Positions 1-10,520 of a stretch of 64,000 nucleotides of DNA are shown piece after piece (position 1 is the first letter of the stretch; each line of letters starts with the position of its first letter). The notes under the pieces are model-generated. The model was not told the DNA's origin. It saw only the letters and a list, made by a program, of their open reading frames with translations, and made no database searches. Location of the stretch: positions 105,413,796 through 105,477,795 of the forward strand of contig NC_081415.1 in the NCBI RefSeq assembly GCF_030272615.1. The letters run 5' to 3'. Position numbers and translations under genes: made by a program. Source of the DNA: Cryptomeria japonica (taxonomy: Eukaryota > Streptophyta > Pinopsida > Cupressales > Cupressaceae).

Positions 1-775
1 GAAGACTCACTAGACTGTGAAGATTTCCCTTGTTTTGGAGGAAAGGGAGGTTTAGAATAGACTTAGGAGGTGGCTTGGAGGAAGACTCAATGCCTATAGA
101 ATTCTTCTTAGGCTTTAGTTTCTACTTTTGTTTCTCCTTCTTCTTAGAGGACTGAGAAACCAATGCTTTATTCTTGGAGCCTGAGAGCTTATCCAGCTAA
201 GAAAGATGAGACTGCTCATGAGACAAACGTTCACAAAAGACATCAAAGGTAGGCATTATGAAACGAGCACCCAAGCCATCCATGATGGAGTAGAAAGAAG
301 AGGCAAAGAACTGAAAGTGACCCCAAAGCTTCGAAAGAATCAAATGAATGCACTCTGTGTCTGTCTTGATCTTGCCACATCCCTGAAGAACATATCTAGT
401 AGTCTTGAACTTGTTAAAAAAATACTCAATAGTGGGAAAGGAATCAGGTGACAAAGAAATCAACTCTGCTTCAATTTGTAATGCTTGAATGTCATTAACC
501 TGCCTGAAGAGAGAATCAAACTTCAACCACATAGCCCGAGGAGTGAGTAACTCATCTAGGTGAAACAGAAGACTATCGGAGACATGCAAAGAGAGAAAAC
601 CCATGGCCTCATCCATCTTGTTCCTGTGCTAAAGAAGCTCATAAGGATGCTGCAATACTGGCTGAACCTCATCCAAACAAGACCACAACCCCCGTGCCAT
701 GAGAAGCCTCATAATGTGGGGCTTCCAGGTGTGATAGTTGTGTGAAGTCAACAACTCAACTGAAGGATCTGCCAT
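1..775 (-). pseudogene. Copia gag remnant of element Z, cut by the window edge
   Basis: Reading the minus strand from an ATG at about 775 gives a Ty1/Copia-type Gag N-terminus (MADPSVELLTSHNYHTWKP), matching the short 'NY..W' entry common in plant Copia gags. An in-frame TAG follows near 633. The same frame then continues through the UBN2-type gag core (616-197, with motifs such as FFNKFKTTRY and ILSKLWGHFQFF) and, past another TAG near 196, into a Lys/Ser-rich linker. Protease, integrase and RT would lie left of base 1 and are not visible. Gag would coat the element RNA in cytoplasmic particles. The stops show this copy is dead. Assignment to Copia is firm; the lineage is not resolved. Confidence 0.8.
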
Positions 776-1937
776 GAGAACAAAAAATTCTACACCTGCA
801 CCTGCTTGTTGGTTTTTTTAATTTATTATGTGATCTTTTAGAATAGACAGAAGATGCAGAAGAGTTTAGATGTTCTTTATTTCTGATATAAATGATCGAA
901 AGCGAGAAAAAACACCCCCCACAATAGATAAACCCAAACCCTAGTACAAACTGATGAGAAGGAAGTAGTGCATAAGCAAAAAACTACAAACTGATATCTC
1001 ATGTACCTGATGAAAATTATGAGAAAAAAGATCACAAAACTGAATAGAGAAAGATGAGAGCTTTCCAATGCCTATTTGTTTTTGAAAAATGGAGTCCGTT
1101 TGCACAATCTAGGGTCCCATAAGTGTAGAAAAGAAGCCTGACTTTGACTGGAAAAAAGTATAGTCAAACAGTAGATGTGAGAGAAAAATCCAATTCCACG
1201 ATGTCCAGCTCAAAACCAGCTTTTTGACGCCTATTCATTTGCCAAAATCCGACTCTAGATGCTCAAGATAGACCCAAAAAACCAACCCCCTCTCAAAAAA
1301 TGCTAGAGAGTGGAGAAGGCAGGAGGAGGTGGCCAGAGGGTAGCGGGGATCTCCAAGCGCAGCGGCAACGGCGGCTGCCGGGGGCCGTCGATGGTGGCGG
1401 GGGCTAGGTCGGGCAGTGGCTGACAGGGATTGCCGGGGAGTGGCCGATGGCGGGGCTGGAGGGGCTAGCAGCGAGCCTGCACATGGGCCGGTCGCTATAC
1501 GGCGGCCGAACTATTAGTACGGATTCCAGCGAAATTCAAAAACCCAAAAGCCAAATTTTTTCGTGCCCTCTTTTTTGATTTTTTTTGATTTTTTAAATTT
1601 TTGAGTAGATTTTTTGTGATTTTTTCAAAAAATCAAAATTCCACCCTGCATGCTGTAAAAAGGCAATTTAAAATTTTTTTTTCTCGATTTGCGTGCCAGA
1701 GTCGTAGAGTTGGTGTTGGAGAAAAAAATCCAGATGCTCAGGAGTCAAAAATAGATAAATTTTATATGACTATAGGGGTTTTTGAGCCTTTTGAGCATGA
1801 TGGTGAGGTCCGTTTAGGCCCAATGTGATAAGAAAAAAGGCCTTTCCCTAAGCACACAAAAAAAAATTGCCTGAAACCCTAGATCTGCTTCCAATGCAAA
1901 AAATCTCAAAAACAGGAATATATGGCTGCAGATCTGA
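776..1937 (-). other. Untranslated leader of Copia Z with a GC-rich island
   Basis: This 1.16-kb stretch lies between the primer site and the gag ATG of element Z. No convincing protein frame is seen. About 1310-1510 is very rich in CGG/GCC triplets, unlike the AT-rich rest of the window. Poly-T/A runs follow at 1555-1680. It may hold packaging signals, but nothing specific can be pointed to. Confidence 0.6.
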
Positions 1938-1949
1938 GGTCTGATACCA
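1938..1949 (-). promoter_or_regulatory. Primer-binding site of Copia Z (initiator tRNA-Met type)
   Basis: The minus strand reads TGGTATCAGACC directly after the LTR end. It matches the plant initiator-Met tRNA complement TGGTATCAGAGC except near the 3' end. It fixes the orientation of Z as minus. Confidence 0.85.
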
Positions 1950-2311
1950 TGTTGAAGTTGAGAAACACAACACCATAGGAGCTTAGAGATCTTCTACAAG
2001 CTAAAAACAATCTGTCACAAGGAGAAGCAATGAAATCTATAGAACAAAACACAAGAAAAATATGCTCAAAAGAGGAGAGCTCTATATTCACCAAAATGTG
2101 TAACGGCATAATGAATCAAAGAAAATAAAATTGACCTTTAATAGGTCAAGAAAACCTAAAAGGGAAAACCCTAGGCTTGCACATAATAATTAATAAAAGA
2201 ATTAATTATTATGCACCTAATGTTAGCTTAAGTGTAAAAAGATAATAGGGAACTTAAAGAATTAAACAAATATTGTTTAATTAATCAAGTAAATATCCAA
2301 TTACTCTAACA
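1950..2311 (-). repeat. 5' LTR of Copia Z
   Basis: On the minus strand this 362-bp segment starts TGTTAGAGTAATTGG and ends CTCAACTTCAACA. It has the TG...CA ends of a Copia LTR and abuts the primer site. The partner LTR lies outside the window, so age cannot be judged. The flanking 5 bp on the right are ATAAT (2312-2316), one half of the expected target-site duplication. Confidence 0.85.
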
Positions 2312-3048
2312 ATAATCCCCTTGAGTCTTGTCTTTATCATCATCCAAATTGATCAGCATCTTGTCCTATTGAACACTGTCAAGATTATTCACCATGATAT
2401 TCATAGCATCAATCGTCTACTTGACAATTCTATTACTATTGGACATAATGGTCACAAGGGTGGCTTGAATTTTCTTGTAATTCTCATTAACATGGGTGAA
2501 TCTATCTTCAAAACCTTTCCTATATGATCAATACCTTCAACATCTTTATTGATACAATCCATAACAGATTTTTTCTCATCCCTAGTCCATTGACCATCAC
2601 CACTCCATCTATCCCGACAAGTAGAAGTGGGCAAAGATCCCAACTTACTACTCAAAGCCCTCTGGTTAAATTTAACCTCTTCGATTTCATGGAAGAGCCA
2701 TTTAAAAAGACTGAAAGTATCAATGAAATGGTCTCTTGCTATACCCAGGATATCCTCATAGTCATCCCTTTTATCATTAAGCTCAATACTCTTGTCATGA
2801 AGGTCCTTCTAAACTACAACCCCAGTGAAATTAATGGTCTCCTTATGAAGAGACAAGGGGAGAATTTCAAAATTCTAACTCCTAGGCTCTAGGTTAAATC
2901 TCTTGTTGACCACATTGTCCTCATAAGTCCCCCTATGGCCACCAAAATCAGAGTCCTCATTACCATCAGAGGTAGAAGAGGAGGAGACAACAACCTACTT
3001 CGAACCCTTCTTACCCTTGCCCAGAATAGGTTTATCTTTAGGAGTATT
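2312..3048 (-). pseudogene. C-terminal part of split reading frame H (unrecognised)
   Basis: On the minus strand, 3048 to 2312 continues the frame that stops at 30285 on the far side of elements A and B. It reads a basic patch (NTPKDKPILGKGKKGSK), a TAG, an acidic Ser-rich segment (SSSSTSDGNEDSDFGG), then a charged, probably coiled-coil region that includes 2655-2452. Two or more stops and a frameshift interrupt it. It is cut at 2312 by the LTR of Z. I do not recognise the family. The layout (N-terminal globular part, acidic/basic linker, coiled coil) resembles accessory or gag-like proteins of plant retroelements, but that is inference. See the N-terminal half at 30285-31027. Confidence 0.5.
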
Positions 3049-3051
3049 TGT
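2952..3051. repeat. Left copy of a 100-bp direct duplication flanking Copia B
   Basis: The 100 bases starting AGTCCTCATTACCATC and ending GGAGTATTTGT recur without visible difference at 9434-9533, on the other side of element B. The last bases overlap the first bases recognisable as B's LTR (shared GT at 3050-3051). Ty1/Copia integration normally duplicates 5 bp. Confidence 0.9.
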
Positions 3052-3705
3052 GTAGTTTTTTTATTTTCCTTATGTTAGGGGGTATTTATTTTTCCTACAC
3101 ATATATTATTAAGCTTGCTTAGGTTATTAGGTGTGGTTAATATGAGGACACATGGTGGAATACATTAGCTACATGTGTAACTCTCCACCTCACATGGGTA
3201 GTTGAGTTACACACCCTCTTTTGGCTTGTTGTGCCACCTCTCATAACCACTATTTTGTCATTTCCTAAGTAGGTTATAGAGTAGTTGGGTTTCTCACCCT
3301 CTTTTGGCCTTATGTGCCACCTCTTATAACTCCTTTTTTGTTTTCATGTAAGGAGGTTATGCCACATGTTTTGGCATTTACCAAGTAGGTAAAAACCTCC
3401 CACCTTTTATGGGGTAGTAGGTAAAACCTCCCACTTTTTATGGAGGTGGGAGTTAATGCACCTCTTGGTTGTATATGCTATTATTTTTCTATATAATAAG
3501 CAATATACTCTCACCTTCACAAGTGAAGTGATAGCTCGGTGAGAGTCTTCTCTAAATTCTCTTCTTTATCTCTATTTTTCTCTCATATCAGATTTATCTT
3601 CATTCAGCTATTTTTGATCTTCGATCATCCGTTGCTTGGAGTTGCATGTGATCTATGACCGACATCAGATCCTGGCTCAATTCTTGCTTCTCACAGAATT
3701 TAACA
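3050..3705 (+). repeat. 5' LTR of Copia B (lacks first 5 bases)
   Basis: It aligns without gaps to 8778-9433 over 656 bp with three transitions. It ends TTTAACA just before the primer site. The 3' LTR starts TGTTAGTGTAG, whereas here the host sequence TATTT replaces TGTTA, so the terminal five bases are missing. The likely TATA region is TCTATATAATAAGC near 3488-3501, about 215 bp before the LTR end. Confidence 0.92.
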
Positions 3706-3717
3706 TGGTATCAGAGC
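3706..3717 (+). promoter_or_regulatory. Primer-binding site of Copia B
   Basis: TGGTATCAGAGC follows the LTR end immediately and is the exact plant initiator-Met tRNA 3'-end complement used by most Copia elements to prime minus-strand DNA synthesis. Confidence 0.95.
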
Positions 3718-4492
3718 CGTGTTGTCTGGTATAGCTCATTGCTTTTCTGATTTATTTGAGAGATTTGAGATTGTTAGATAGCTAATATTTTTCTTAAAAA
3801 CCAAGTATGCTCTTCTCCTGCATTTTCGTGTGATCTGGAGAATCAGAACAGTTTAAAGGAAAATAAGCTTCTAGTTAAATCTGGTTTTATATATGTGTTC
3901 TTTGAGATCTGGGTGATTGCAGCATTTTTGGTAATATTGGAGGCTTCTTTAGCATTTCCAGAGTGTCCAGAAGGCTTGTGAAAATCATAAGTGACTTTTA
4001 TTTCACCAAATTCAAAGTTTGGAGAACACAGTAAAAAAAAATCAGAGTACTTGACGGAAAGCTGGAAATGAGCACTCTTCATAATTGCAGGTCTTATTGA
4101 AATATTCTACCCTTCTTTGTTAGATATTGCAGGTTGAATCAGCTGCATGTTTTTTTTTCCCTTCTATAGATCATATCTTTCTTCTCACAACTCTATTTTA
4201 CAAAAATGAATAGTTGTTGGAAAGGTATTAAGATACATTGAGCAGCAATAAGGCTAATTTTTTCAGATTTTGTGTTAAATTTATATGTATTTAAACTTTC
4301 TATTTTGGCCATTAAAGCCTTAGAAAGCATTGTAATCTGATAAAAGCCTTGTAAATGCACTAATTATAAAGTGCCAACCTTGTAATATTTGGGGGGGGGG
4401 GTGATTTCAAAGACTAGTGAAAAGGGGGGGTGTCTCTTGTGTCTTCTTTCTTGCACTCTTCTTGACTCTTTGCAATCTTCTTTTCTGCTATC
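3718..4492 (+). other. Leader of Copia B
   Basis: A 775-bp untranslated stretch between primer site and gag. It is AT-rich with no credible coding frame. G-runs at about 4390-4402 (ten Gs) and 4424-4432 stand out just upstream of gag. Confidence 0.75.
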
Positions 4493-7400
4493 ATGGATGC
4501 ATCTACAGTTCCACTTTTAACACCATATAATTACTTTGAATGGAAATCTACGATGATAATATATCTGAAAAGACATGGATATCATCGTGTTACTATGGGA
4601 CTTGAAACTGAACCTCAAGATGCTACAGAAAAGATTAAATGGTTTAATAAATGTGATGAAGCTTTTGGTACATTGTGCATGTCAGTCTCTCTTGACCTTC
4701 TTTTTCACATTGAATCTGCTACTACACCAAATGCAGTATGGACTACTTTGGGAAACCTCTTTGGTAAGTAGGATGAACTAAGAGGTCATCAATTGGAGAA
4801 TGAACTCATAGGGTTGAATCCAACCAATTTTGATACTATACAAGACTTCTTCACTAAACTAAAGTCTATAAGATTGCAGTTGGAACAGTGTGGAACTAAG
4901 AAAGATGATAAGCAACTGATCTTGAGTATTCTTTCTAAGCTTGGTCCTAACTATTCAGTGTTTGTTTCTACATTCTATGCTACCAAATGTGCCCTAGGTA
5001 CCACATTCAAAATGCCTTCTTTAGATGATTTTGCTACAGAACTCACTAGGGAGCAGGACAAATTGGTTCAAATGGGTACAATAAAGCCCTCTAAGTCACA
5101 TGCCTTAGTTGTAAATCAAGGCACAAAAGAACATCAAGGGTCTAGTAAGCAAGATAAGAAACAAAAGAACCAAGGAGAGAAGAAGAAAGATCAGAAATTT
5201 GCTACTTCAAAAGCAGACAATGAGACCTCTTTATCAAAAGGTGAACAACCTAAGAAGGAGAAGGTCAAGTGTTCTTATTGTAAGCGGCCTGGTCATGATG
5301 AACATAAGTGTTTAAGGAAACAAATTGATCACCTTTCAAATCTTCTTGAAAAGAATAATATCAAGGTTCCTGATTCAGTCAAACAGAGTTCATCGAAAAG
5401 ATCTTCTAAGGACATAGATAAGAGTAAGGGGAAAGGAAAGGGTAAGGCCCTAGTTGCTATTGCTTCACAACCAAATTCTTGGATAATTGACTCAGGTGCT
5501 TCACACCACATGGCTTCTTCAGAAGATGATTTCACATCTTTAGAGCCATGTTCTATGCCTTCCATCCTAATGGGTGATGACACTCCTGTTGAAGTGCATG
5601 GGAGAGGGTCTGTTGATGTGGGTGAAGGAACATTTCAAGATGTCCTTTGTGTTCCATCTTTATCAACTAATCTCCTATCTGTTTATCAGATCACTCACAC
5701 TGGTTCTGGCAAGCGAGTTGAGTTCACATCAGATGCAGTGGTAATCAGCGAAATGCATAATGGGTCTACTGTTGCTGTGGGAAAAGCAGATCATCATTCT
5801 AGATTATATCAGTTTTCTCACTTTGTTCCTGATTCTCCTTCGACAGTTTTACTCACTCATGCAGATGAGGTGAGTTGTTTGTGGCATCAACGGTTTGGCC
5901 ACTTGAACTACCATTACTTGCAACAACTCAGTCAACAAGAAATGGTTTCAGGGTTGCCTTCTATTCGATTTTCTGATGGAGTTTGCCAGGGGTGCATTCT
6001 TGGTAAGCATCCAGAGGAGAAGTATGATAAAGGTAAAGCTTGGAGAGCTACACAACTATTGGAGTTGGTACATAGTGACTTGGCAGGACCATTTCCACAA
6101 CCATCTTTCAGCAAGGCTAGATATGTCTTGACATTTATTGATGACTTTTCCAGATATACATGGGTTTACTTTCTCAAACAAAAGTCTGAAGTCTTTGAAA
6201 ATTTTCTAGATTTCAAAGCTTTTGCAGAGAAACAATCTGGGAAGTTCATCAAGATTCTGCGTACAGATAATGGGGGTGAATATGTTAATAATCAGTTTGA
6301 ATAGTTTTGTGCTTCAGAAGGTATCAACATGCAACACACAGTTCCATACAGTCCTCAACAAAATGGTGTAGCAGAATGAAAGAATAGGTCCTTGAAGGAG
6401 ATGGCTAATTGTATGATTCACTCCAAGTCTTTGGCACCTCAGTATTGGGCAGAGGCCATCAACTATGCGTGTTACATCTAGAATCGAGTTCCTCATAAAG
6501 CTGTGAAGGGGGTAACTCCCTTTCAAGCTTGGACTGGTCAAAAACCCACAGTTAAACACTTTAGAGTGTTTGGTTCTCTTGCATGGGCCCACATTCCAGC
6601 TGAAAAACGCAAGGCTATGGATCCACAGAGTAAGCCTTGCATATTTGTTGGATATCCAGATGATGTCAAAGGGTATAGGCTTCTCCATCCCACTTCTCAT
6701 GAGTTGTTCATTGAGAGGAGTGTTCATTTTGAGGAGAGTTCTTCTAGTTCTTCTCATACCACCTCTCCATCCACTATCACATTGGAGAAATTGCATTATG
6801 ATGACAGTTCTTCAGAGGATCTTAATCCTCCTAATCTTGATGAGGAGTCTTCTTCCTCTACTTCAGATGGTGATAGTGATGATGAGGATTCACATTCCTC
6901 TCATAGTCATCATTCAGAGGCTGATGATTCTCCCCCAGACTCTCCAGCCTTAGTGCCTCTTTGGGCTCGACAAAATTTTGAGTCAGTAGGAGATTGGCTT
7001 GGTGATCCATTAGATACTAGAAGAACAAGGTCACAATTTCAGCAAGCTCCACGTCTCTTCATTGCTTCAGCTTCTGATCCATAGTCCTTTCGAGAAGCTT
7101 CAGGTGTTCCTGAGTGGGATGCTGCAATGCAAGAAGAGTTCAATTCCTTGGAAAGGAATCACACATGGGATTTAGTTCCTCTTCCTAAGGGAAGGAAACT
7201 TGTTCGATGCAAGTGGATCTATCAAACAAAATTTGCAGCGGATGGGTCGGTTGATAAGTATAAGGCTTGCTTGGTAGCAAAAGGTTTTTCCCAAGTTCCG
7301 GGGGTTGATTACTCTGAGACTTTTGCTCCAGTTGCTAAGCTGAATTCCATCCGACTTGTTCTTGCTATAGCTGCAGCCCATCGTTGGGAAGTTCATCAGA

Positions 7401-8617
7401 TGGATGTGAAGAGTGCATTTCTTCATGGTGACCTTCAGGAGGAAATCTACATGGAGCAACCACAGGGGTTTGTTCAGGATCCTTCACTTGTGTGTCGACT
7501 TCGAAAGTCTCTCTATGGCCTCAAACAGGCTCCTCGAGCTTGGTATGCCAAGATGGACTCATTCCTTCTGACAGTTGGTTTCACTCGGTGCCATTATGAT
7601 CCAAACGTATACATTCTGCAACAGGATGAAACTCTCACATTTTTGGTTCTCTATGTTGATGACTTGTTACTCACAGGGAGTCACTCATCCACCATCAAAG
7701 CAGTGAAAATTGCTCTACATGATAGATTTTTGATGTCAGACTTGGGTCTTCTGCATTACTTCTTGGGAATTGAGATCACTCAATCATCTTCAGGAATCTT
7801 CCTTGGACAACCCAAGTATGCACTTGATATGCTCTCCAGATTTCACATGGCTGATTGTAAGCCTGCACCTACTCCATTTTTGTCAGGGGTCAAACTTGAG
7901 GCTAAGTTCTCTTCACCCTTGGTTGATGGCACTTTATATCGACAGCTTGTTGGAAGCCTCATTTATTTGACTCATACGAGACCTGACATTTCTTATGCTG
8001 TGGGCATGGTCTCTAGATTCATGCAGGAGCCACATGAGTTGCATTGGAAAGCGGCTAAGCGAATCCTCCACTACATTCAGGGTACTCACAATTATGGAAT
8101 TCAGTATGTAGCAGGTGTGGATATTGACTTGGTAGGATATACGGATTCAGATTGGGCAGGTGATTCTCAGGATCGCAAGTCTACTTCTGGGTATTGCTTC
8201 TCACTTGGTTCTGGTCCAGTTTGTTGGTCGAGCAAGAAGCAGTCTGCAATTGCTCTTTCATCGACAAAGGCCGAGTATCGAGGGGCAGTCAATGCCACCA
8301 CTGAGGCTATTTGGCTTCAAAATATTCTTACTGAGTTTGGTATTCCAGTCAAAAAGCCTACGATCATCTTTTGTGATAATCAGAGTGCTATACAGATCTC
8401 AAGAAATCCAGTTCATCATCAGAGGATGAAACACATTGAGATACATATGCACTATATTCGGGAGCTCATTCAGGAAGGCATCATTGATCTTAAGTATTGT
8501 TCTACATCGGAACAAACTGCGGACATCTTCACCAAACCTTTCACTGAAAGCAAGTTCCTTCATTTGCGATCTTTTCTTGGGATGCAAAAGGTGTCTACTT
8601 CAGGAGGGGCTTCTTAG
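4493..8617 (+). pseudogene. Copia B gag-pol polyprotein with five in-frame stops
   Basis: One uninterrupted phase runs from ATG 4493 to TAG 8615-8617 (about 1,374 codons, a usual Copia length). It contains stops at 4769 (TAG), 6302 (TAG), 6377 (TGA), 6479 (TAG) and 7082 (TAG) and no frameshift. Domains in order: UBN2-type Gag (4493 to about 5100); CCHC knuckle CSYCKRPGHDEHKC at 5270-5311; aspartic protease with DSGA at 5489-5500; GAG-pre-integrase (LWHQRFGHLN, about 5878); integrase core with HSDLAGPF, FIDDFSRYTW, RTDNGGEY and the final Glu of NGVAE just before the 6377 stop; a Ser/Asp-rich linker (6740-6960); RT with VDD catalytic motif YVDD at 7652-7663; RNase H with DSDWAGD, SSTKAEY and DNQSAIQIS. 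Catalytic residues are retained; only nonsense codons disable it. Any mobility would have depended on enzymes supplied in trans, or the stops arose after insertion. Confidence 0.93.
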
Positions 8618-8772
8618 TCCTTCATTCTTTCTCTCTCTATTTAGGGGGGGTCTATTCCTCTTATGGGGGGCTTCTTCTTTTGGGGGGGATATTTATGTAC
8701 ATGGGTACCTAACATGGCCTCATTTGCCAGGACCCATCTTTTCACCCACCTAAGCTACACTTAAGGGGGGGG
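8618..8772 (+). promoter_or_regulatory. 3' untranslated region and polypurine tract of Copia B
   Basis: Between the pol stop and the 3' LTR lie four G-runs: about 8644-8650, 8667-8672, 8683-8689, and 8765-8772. Only the last (TTAAGGGGGGGG, ending one base before TGTTAG at 8773) sits where the plus-strand primer tract must be. The others look like polypurine copies or decoys. Confidence 0.85.
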
Positions 8773-9433
8773 TGTTAGTGTAGTTTTTTTATTTTCCTTA
8801 TGTTAGGGGGTATTTATTTTTCCTACACATATATTATTAAGCTTGCTTAGGTTATTAGGTGTGGTTAATATGAGGACACATGGCGGAATACATTAGCTAC
8901 ATGTGTAACTCTCCACCTCACATGGGTAGTTGAGTTACACACCCTCTTTTGGCTTGTTGTGCCACCTCTCATAACCACTATTTTGTCATTTCCTAAGTAG
9001 GTTATGGGGTAGTTGGGTTTCTCACCCTCTTTTGGCCTTATGTGCCACCTCTTATAACTCCTTTTTTGTTTTCATGTAAGGAGGTTATGCCACATGTTTT
9101 GGCATTTACCAAGTAGGTAAAAACCTCCCACCTTTTATGGGGTAGTAGGTAAAACCTCCCACTTTTTATGGAGGTGGGAGTTAATGCACCTCTTGGTTGT
9201 ATATGCTATTATTTTTCTATATAATAAGCAATATACTCTCACCTTCACAAGTGAAGTGATAGCTCGGTGAGAGTCTTCTCTAAATTCTCTTCTTTATCTC
9301 TATTTTTCTCTCATATCAGATTTATCTTCATTCAGCTATTTTTGATCTTCGATCATCCGTTGCTTGGAGTTGCATGTGATCTATGACCGACATCAGATCC
9401 TGGCTCAATTCTTGCTTCTCACAGAATTTAACA
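8773..9433 (+). repeat. 3' LTR of Copia B
   Basis: Complete 661-bp LTR, TGTTAGTGTAG...TTTAACA. Its 3' end is intact and runs straight into the right copy of the 100-bp duplication with no intervening 5-bp target-site duplication. Confidence 0.93.
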
Positions 9434-9533
9434 AGTCCTCATTACCATCAGAGGTAGAAGAGGAGGAGACAACAACCTACTTCGAACCCTTCTTACCCTT
9501 GCCCAGAATAGGTTTATCTTTAGGAGTATTTGT
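9434..9533. repeat. Right copy of the 100-bp duplication
   Basis: Matches 2952-3051 throughout as read by eye. Its last three bases (TGT, 9531-9533) are also the first three bases of the LTR of element A. The duplicated block therefore reaches exactly to, or three bases into, A. The bulk (97 bp) is sequence of reading frame H. Confidence 0.9.
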
Positions 9534-9770
9534 ATACACATAAAAATTGGCTATGAGCAGTTAAATAAATATTTTATATTTATTTAATAATTATTCTTCT
9601 ATTAAATAGTTAATTTGAAAAGATTAATTTATTTAATTCATTTCGTGTCTTTCTATTAATTAATATTTTATTAATTAATTCATCTATCCTATTCCTCTAA
9701 TTAATTAAATATCTAATATTTAATAGTTATTCTCCTATCCTATAGTTTCAAATATTAAATAATTCTTAAA
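9531..9770 (+). repeat. 5' LTR of element A, left fragment
   Basis: Starts TGTATACACATAAAAATTGG like the 3' LTR at 28730. It is very AT-rich with many TTAATTAAT runs. It is broken after TTAAATAATTCTTAAA by the organelle-derived block; the LTR resumes at about 14206. Confidence 0.88.
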
Positions 9771-9950
9771 TCCGACCCCCCCTCTCTAGAATCTATTGAG
9801 AACTGGGGGTTGGGATCATGATGGCTATCAAGACGAGATCATCCAAACCTCTCCCTTGGTGGCCAGCCATGTTATGTATATAGCCTTCCTCCTTGCTTTT
9901 ATCACCCTACTTTTATCAGGAGGCCTTCACTAAACACCCGGGGAGAGCGT

Positions 9951-10083
9951 ATGAAAAATGTAACTGATTCTTTCATTTCCTTATCCTCCGCTGAGGGTTT
10001 CGGGTTAAATACCAATATTTTAGAAACAAATATAATAAATCTTAGTGTGGTGCTTGGTGTACTAATCTATTTCAGAAAGGTAG
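9951..10083 (+). pseudogene. atpF: Plastid atpF exon 1 relic with intron start
   Basis: From ATG 9951 the frame reads [17 protein letters not shown], then [20 protein letters not shown]. This is the N-terminal membrane segment of the plastid ATP synthase b subunit (CF0 stator). The exon ends near 10083, where GTGTGTGGGAG begins, the expected start of the group II intron of atpF. A spacer of about 180 bp upstream is probably the atpH-atpF region. The rest of the gene is absent. It is a nuclear relic with no expected function. Confidence 0.9.
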
Positions 10084-10351
10084 TGTGTGGGAGTCGTATA
10101 TTTGAATAATCCAGCTGGATCCAACCAACTGCACTTTGTAGATACTGAACATAAGAAGTTTTAATTGTATGATTGATTTGTGTCTACTTCTGTAGATAGA
10201 TATATCTTAGTATATAACTGTATATAACATTATATATGTTATGTTTTTATTTGCATCATTGCTTCTATTCTTTCAAATGCTGTCTTTTACCTTTTTTGTT
10301 TTTAGTTGATAGGAGTTTGGTTACTGTGCTAGTATGATGCACAAGGGAACA

Positions 10352-10424
10352 ACTATGATAGCTTAGTTGGTAGAGTAGATGACTAGAAATCCTTGTGTCA
10401 CCAATTCAAATCTAGTTCTTGACA
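10352..10424 (+). pseudogene. trnF-GAA: Degenerate plastid trnF-GAA relic
   Basis: The 73-bp stretch GATAGCTTAGTTGGTAGAG ... GACTAGAAATCCTTGTGTC ... AATTCAAATCTAGTTCTTGACA lines up with plastid tRNA-Phe: D-arm box, GAA in the anticodon loop, and T-arm GTTCAAATC degraded to ATTCAAATC. The acceptor 5' strand is no longer complementary to the 3' strand. It is therefore a pseudogene, not a working tRNA. Confidence 0.75.
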
Positions 10425-10450
10425 TGTATACTTTTATAAGTATGAAAAAG

Positions 10451-10469
10451 GATTAGTAGACCTTATTAG

Positions 10470-10520
<51 letters not shown>

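Larger units (their letters stand above)
3050..9433 (+). mobile_element. Copia element B, nearly complete and recent
   Basis: A plus-strand Ty1/Copia retrotransposon: LTR, initiator-Met primer site, leader, single-frame gag-pol, polypurine tract, LTR. It is about 6.4 kb. Domain order is Gag, zinc knuckle, protease, integrase, RT, RNase H, the Copia order. The two LTRs differ at 3 of 656 aligned positions (T/C in CATGG[T/C]GGAAT and two A/G in GGTTAT[A/G]G[A/G]G), all transitions, so it is the youngest-looking element here. The 5' LTR lacks its first five bases, and a 100-bp duplication flanks it. Five in-frame stops break the polyprotein, so it could not have made its own enzymes. Confidence 0.93.

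Noticed and set aside
1310-1510. CpG-island promoter of a host gene
   Set aside because: No gene follows in either direction. It lies within the leader of Copia Z. Kept only as a composition anomaly.
5329-5583. Minus-strand frames opposite Copia B gag-pol (also 6314-6796, 7172-7459)
   Set aside because: Shadows of the conserved sense-strand polyprotein.
10352-10424. A working tRNA gene
   Set aside because: Acceptor strands no longer pair and the conserved T-arm is mutated. It sits among other plastid relics.
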